The position numbers and the translations under genes were made by a program. Below the pieces are notes generated by a model that saw only the letters and a list, made by a program, of their open reading frames with translations, searched no databases and was not told the DNA's origin. Source: Prevotella sp. (GTDB lineage Bacteria; Bacteroidota; Bacteroidia; Bacteroidales; Bacteroidaceae). From it: a DNA stretch of 64,000 nt. Below, one piece after another: positions 61,312 through 64,000 of the stretch; the first letter of the stretch is position 1, and every line of letters begins with the position of its first letter. The stretch covers positions 39,212 to 103,211 of the forward strand of contig JAFUSV010000131.1 of NCBI GenBank assembly GCA_017467565.1, in the 5' to 3' direction.

Positions 61312-62910
61312 ATGAAACTCAATAACGTTCTCTTCCTCATCATAGCCACCCTGCTGATGGCGCTGCCTGCCAGCTACGAGCCTCACCACTTTGCCAAGAC
61401 GCTGTTTATGGGAGCACTGTTGCAGTCATTTACCATCAGCACCGTCATGCTATGTCTGGTACGTAAGAGCATCGTGTGGAAAAGAGTCATACTGACCGTA
61501 CTTTATCTGCTCTTTTGTCTGGAGACCTATGTCTACATCCAGTTTCAGTCGCGCTTCGACCCAAATATGCTGACCCTCATTCTTCAGACTAATACACGCG
61601 AAGCCAGTGAGTTTTTCTCCGTATTTATTCTTTCGTTACCTACGCTTATTCTCTTTGTCATCATGGCGATAGGACTCTATGCCATACTGAAGAGCATGCG
61701 ACTATCCAGAAACATCGCCTTCTTTAAGAAGAAAATAGTGCTGGCAGCTATGGCTCTGCTGTCGCTTTCTGGATTGGCCATTACTGTCTTTCCGTTGCCG
61801 TTCCCACTAGGTAACAATACACTGAGTGAATTGTACACCTCTTTCCAGTTTGTCCATGACAGTCATCAGAACATCAGCAAGATGGAAGCAACGATAGACA
61901 AAATAAGAATCACTGCTTATCCGTCTGACGATGCACCAGTCATCGTGCTGGTCATAGGCGAATCCTACAACAAACATCACAGCTCGCTCTACGGCTACCC
62001 GCTGCTTACGTCGCCCCTGCTTATGAAGGAACAGGAAGACAGCCTGCTGATATGCTTCAGCAACGCTGTGTCGCCCACTAACTCCACCAGCGAAGCTATG
62101 CGTTACATCTTCACCCTGAAGGGATGCGAAAATGAGTCTACGGACGACGAACGGCCGTTTGTACTGATGCCTGCCGTATTCAGAAAAGCCCACTACAACG
62201 TGTTGTACTTTGACAATCAGTACACACGTTCCACCGGCGGTTCGCTCGACTTCAGCTGTGGCTATTTTCTCAATCCCTCGTATATCAACACCAGCTGCTT
62301 TGACTTCAGAAACACAGAACTCAAATCTTTCGACGATGATTTCATCACCTACTATCAGTCAAAGTTCCGGACGAAGCCCAGGTCGCTCAACATCATACAC
62401 CTGATGGGTCAGCATTTCGATGCTGCCAACCGCTTTCCTGACTCATTTACACACTTCACACAAAACGACATCAAGCGCAACGACCTGTCGGCCAGTCAGC
62501 GACAGCAGGTGGCTGACTACGATAATGCCACACTCTACAACGACCTGGTGCTCAAACACATCTTTGACTACTTCCGTAAGGTCAATGCCATAGTCGTCTA
62601 CCTGTCCGATCATGGTGAGCAAATCTATGACGGCAGCCATCATTACTACGGACGCACCTTTGGCTCGTATCAAGAAGAGGAGACCATCAAGGCTGTCTAC
62701 GAGGTACCGTTCATGATATGGTGCAGTCCGCTCTATCGTCAGCTCAACAGCGACACCTATCAGCAGTTGCAGCAGAGCAAGGAGCGTCCACTATGTACTG
62801 CCGACCTGTGCTACCTGCTCTTTGAACTGGCAGGCATCGAGTTCAACTACCATGTACCGTCAAGAAGCGTTATCAACGACTCGTACACCCCTCATCGTGT
62901 CAACCACTAA
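61312..62910 (+). CDS. Phosphoethanolamine transferase-like protein (EptA/sulfatase fold)
   Basis: 532 residues. About five N-terminal TM helices (to about 170), then a periplasmic sulfatase-fold domain. Motifs: VLVIGESYNKHHSSLYGYP (metal site), the catalytic Thr region NAVSPTNSTSEAMR, HLMGQHFDAANRFP and LSDHGEQIYDGSHHYYG. In the family it transfers phosphoethanolamine to lipid A or other glycolipids. The start at 61312 is chosen because the frame upstream to 61108 lies within the preceding gene. Eight bp separate it from the acyltransferase. Acceptor here unknown. Confidence 0.9.
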   Translation: MKLNNVLFLIIATLLMALPASYEPHHFAKTLFMGALLQSFTISTVMLCLVRKSIVWKRVILTVLYLLFCLETYVYIQFQSRFDPNMLTLILQTNTREASEFFSVFILSLPTLILFVIMAIGLYAILKSMRLSRNIAFFKKKIVLAAMALLSLSGLAITVFPLPFPLGNNTLSELYTSFQFVHDSHQNISKMEATIDKIRITAYPSDDAPVIVLVIGESYNKHHSSLYGYPLLTSPLLMKEQEDSLLICFSNAVSPTNSTSEAMRYIFTLKGCENESTDDERPFVLMPAVFRKAHYNVLYFDNQYTRSTGGSLDFSCGYFLNPSYINTSCFDFRNTELKSFDDDFITYYQSKFRTKPRSLNIIHLMGQHFDAANRFPDSFTHFTQNDIKRNDLSASQRQQVADYDNATLYNDLVLKHIFDYFRKVNAIVVYLSDHGEQIYDGSHHYYGRTFGSYQEEETIKAVYEVPFMIWCSPLYRQLNSDTYQQLQQSKERPLCTADLCYLLFELAGIEFNYHVPSRSVINDSYTPHRVNH

Positions 62911-62924
62911 TTATCACAGTATCC

Positions 62925-63953
62925 ATGCAGCACACCATCAACAGTGAAGCAATAAGCATAGCCAAGGCACTGGGCATCATCCTGATGATCATAGGTCATA
63001 CAGGATGTCCCGATTGGATGTTCTCTTTCATCTACTTGTTTCACATGCCCCTGTTCTTCTTCCTGAGCGGTTATTGCTTCAAGGATAAATATCTGGATGA
63101 CAAGAAGACATTCATCCAGCACAGGATAAAAGGACTCTACGTGCCGTTCGTGAAGTACAATTTACTCTTTATCGTACTACACAACCTGCTCTATCCTCTT
63201 AAAATATACGAACATTCATACTCATGGAACGAGATACTCAATAAATGTCTGCAGACACTCTTCATGGGTTATACAGAAACCGACCTGGGGCAATACTGGT
63301 TTCTGCGCTATCTGTTGCTGTCGGCCTTGGCTTTCCTTTTGATGAGATATGTGACCCGGAAAAATCCTAATATCATCCGCTACGGCTTCTGGATCATAGC
63401 GCTGCTGTCCATTCCCTGTAACTACTACCAGTTCAGTCATATCATCTCTTCCATCATGCTGCTGTCACTATTCTTCTATTGTGCCGGCTATGCTTTCCAA
63501 TCAAAGTCCTTCACTGCACATAGTGGCGTCATAGCAGCATGCTTCCTGTCAGTAGCCCTGGCTTCCATATTCATCCATTCATCGATGCTACGCATGAAGA
63601 CAGAAGACATTCTGCCCTATTGCCTCATAGCACTGACAGGAGTATATGCCACCTTTGCACTGTCTCACCGCATAGCCGTTACGAAGACATTCTTAAAGAA
63701 GATGCTCGTCTACGTAGGCAACCATACGATGGTCATACTGACGTGGCATTTCCTGCTGTTCGACTTTATCAGCCTTTTCTACCTGAAGCATATCCTTTGC
63801 CGTCCCTTCTCGTCGGTAGAGGTCGAAGGTTTGCACTTAGAGTTAGGCGGCATACATTCAGTCATCTATACAGTCATGGGCATCACCATCCCATTACTGC
63901 TGCAGTGGCTGTTCAGTACCAAAAACATCAAGCGCCTGCTCCGCAAACAATAA
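62925..63953 (+). CDS. Membrane acyltransferase (acyltransferase 3 family), second copy
   Basis: 342 residues, about ten TM helices. ISIAKALGIILMIIGHTGCP gives the N-terminal His, followed by YLFHMPLFFFLSGYCFKDKY, closer to the O-acetyltransferase/WecH-like type than the 60359 protein. It lies 14 bp after the EptA-like gene. Together with 59060-62910 it forms a cell-surface modification cluster downstream of porZ. Confidence 0.88.
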   Translation: MQHTINSEAISIAKALGIILMIIGHTGCPDWMFSFIYLFHMPLFFFLSGYCFKDKYLDDKKTFIQHRIKGLYVPFVKYNLLFIVLHNLLYPLKIYEHSYSWNEILNKCLQTLFMGYTETDLGQYWFLRYLLLSALAFLLMRYVTRKNPNIIRYGFWIIALLSIPCNYYQFSHIISSIMLLSLFFYCAGYAFQSKSFTAHSGVIAACFLSVALASIFIHSSMLRMKTEDILPYCLIALTGVYATFALSHRIAVTKTFLKKMLVYVGNHTMVILTWHFLLFDFISLFYLKHILCRPFSSVEVEGLHLELGGIHSVIYTVMGITIPLLLQWLFSTKNIKRLLRKQ

Positions 63954-63957
63954 AATG

Positions 63958-64000
63958 TAGACAAACTTCAAATTTCTAACTTCAAAGTTCAAACTTCAAA
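63958..64000 (+). repeat. AACTTCAA simple repeat, running off the window
   Basis: ACTTCAAATTTCTAACTTCA and following units, the same words as inside the GH31 gene (28437) and the C10 protease (49499), here outside any gene. Confidence 0.88.

Overview
The window looks like a Prevotella-type member of the Bacteroidales. The signs are a SusC/SusD operon, a hybrid two-component system, T9SS-associated PorZ, a C10 (streptopain-like) protease, many GLUG-repeat surface proteins, and promoters with the Bacteroidetes -7 box TAnnTTTG. No tRNA, rRNA, CRISPR array or transposase gene was seen. The species was not determined.

Layout. 1-5.3 kb: a hybrid two-component sensor/regulator (5' end probably outside the window) and an HI0933-type flavoprotein. 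5.3-6.5 kb: a small hypothetical gene, an 81-bp promoter-bearing duplication and two candidate structured RNAs, one on each strand. 6.5-10.4 kb: a large secreted protein, a 55-residue small protein and a palindrome-rich intergenic array. 10.4-18.0 kb, minus strand: a polysaccharide-utilisation operon (susC, susD, susE-like, GH43). Divergent from it is a membrane-bound HTH regulator (DUF6377 type). 20.1-34.4 kb: GH31 (with two in-frame stops after its signal peptide), a SusF-like protein, a GLUG protein, a second GH31 and a 1916-residue GLUG multidomain protein. 34.4-36.4 kb: repeat-rich DNA holding a decayed DUF3791/DUF3990 toxin-antitoxin-like cassette. 36.4-52.3 kb: two more GLUG proteins, each followed by a small protein, then GH31, a SusF-like protein, a GH18-like/crystallin fusion and a C10 protease. 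52.5-64 kb: housekeeping and envelope genes (leuS, yitT-like, rdgB, porZ, a GT-C membrane protein, two acyltransferases and an EptA-like phosphoethanolamine transferase).

How the genes may work together. The central 42 kb is devoted to surface glycan capture and breakdown and to large exported proteins. Nine of these proteins end in a short related C-terminal motif (Y-N/D-L-x-G-Q/R-R ... G-x-x-I-V-x-G-K-K-V-x-x-K), which resembles an export or sorting signal. porZ, in the same window, encodes a known component of the type IX secretion/attachment machinery.

Two patterns stand out. First, three small proteins share a basic start, Y-x-x-P, an amphipathic stretch and a hydrophobic-hydrophobic-x-x-S motif. 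All sit directly downstream of exported proteins with the YNLxGQRV-type ending. Second, simple tandem and palindromic repeats found between genes also occur inside coding sequence in frame. They form a histidine-kinase linker, two signal-peptide cores, a protease pro-peptide junction, a LeuRS insertion, several C-terminal tails with their stop codons, and a DNA block preceding the C-terminal motif in three unrelated genes.
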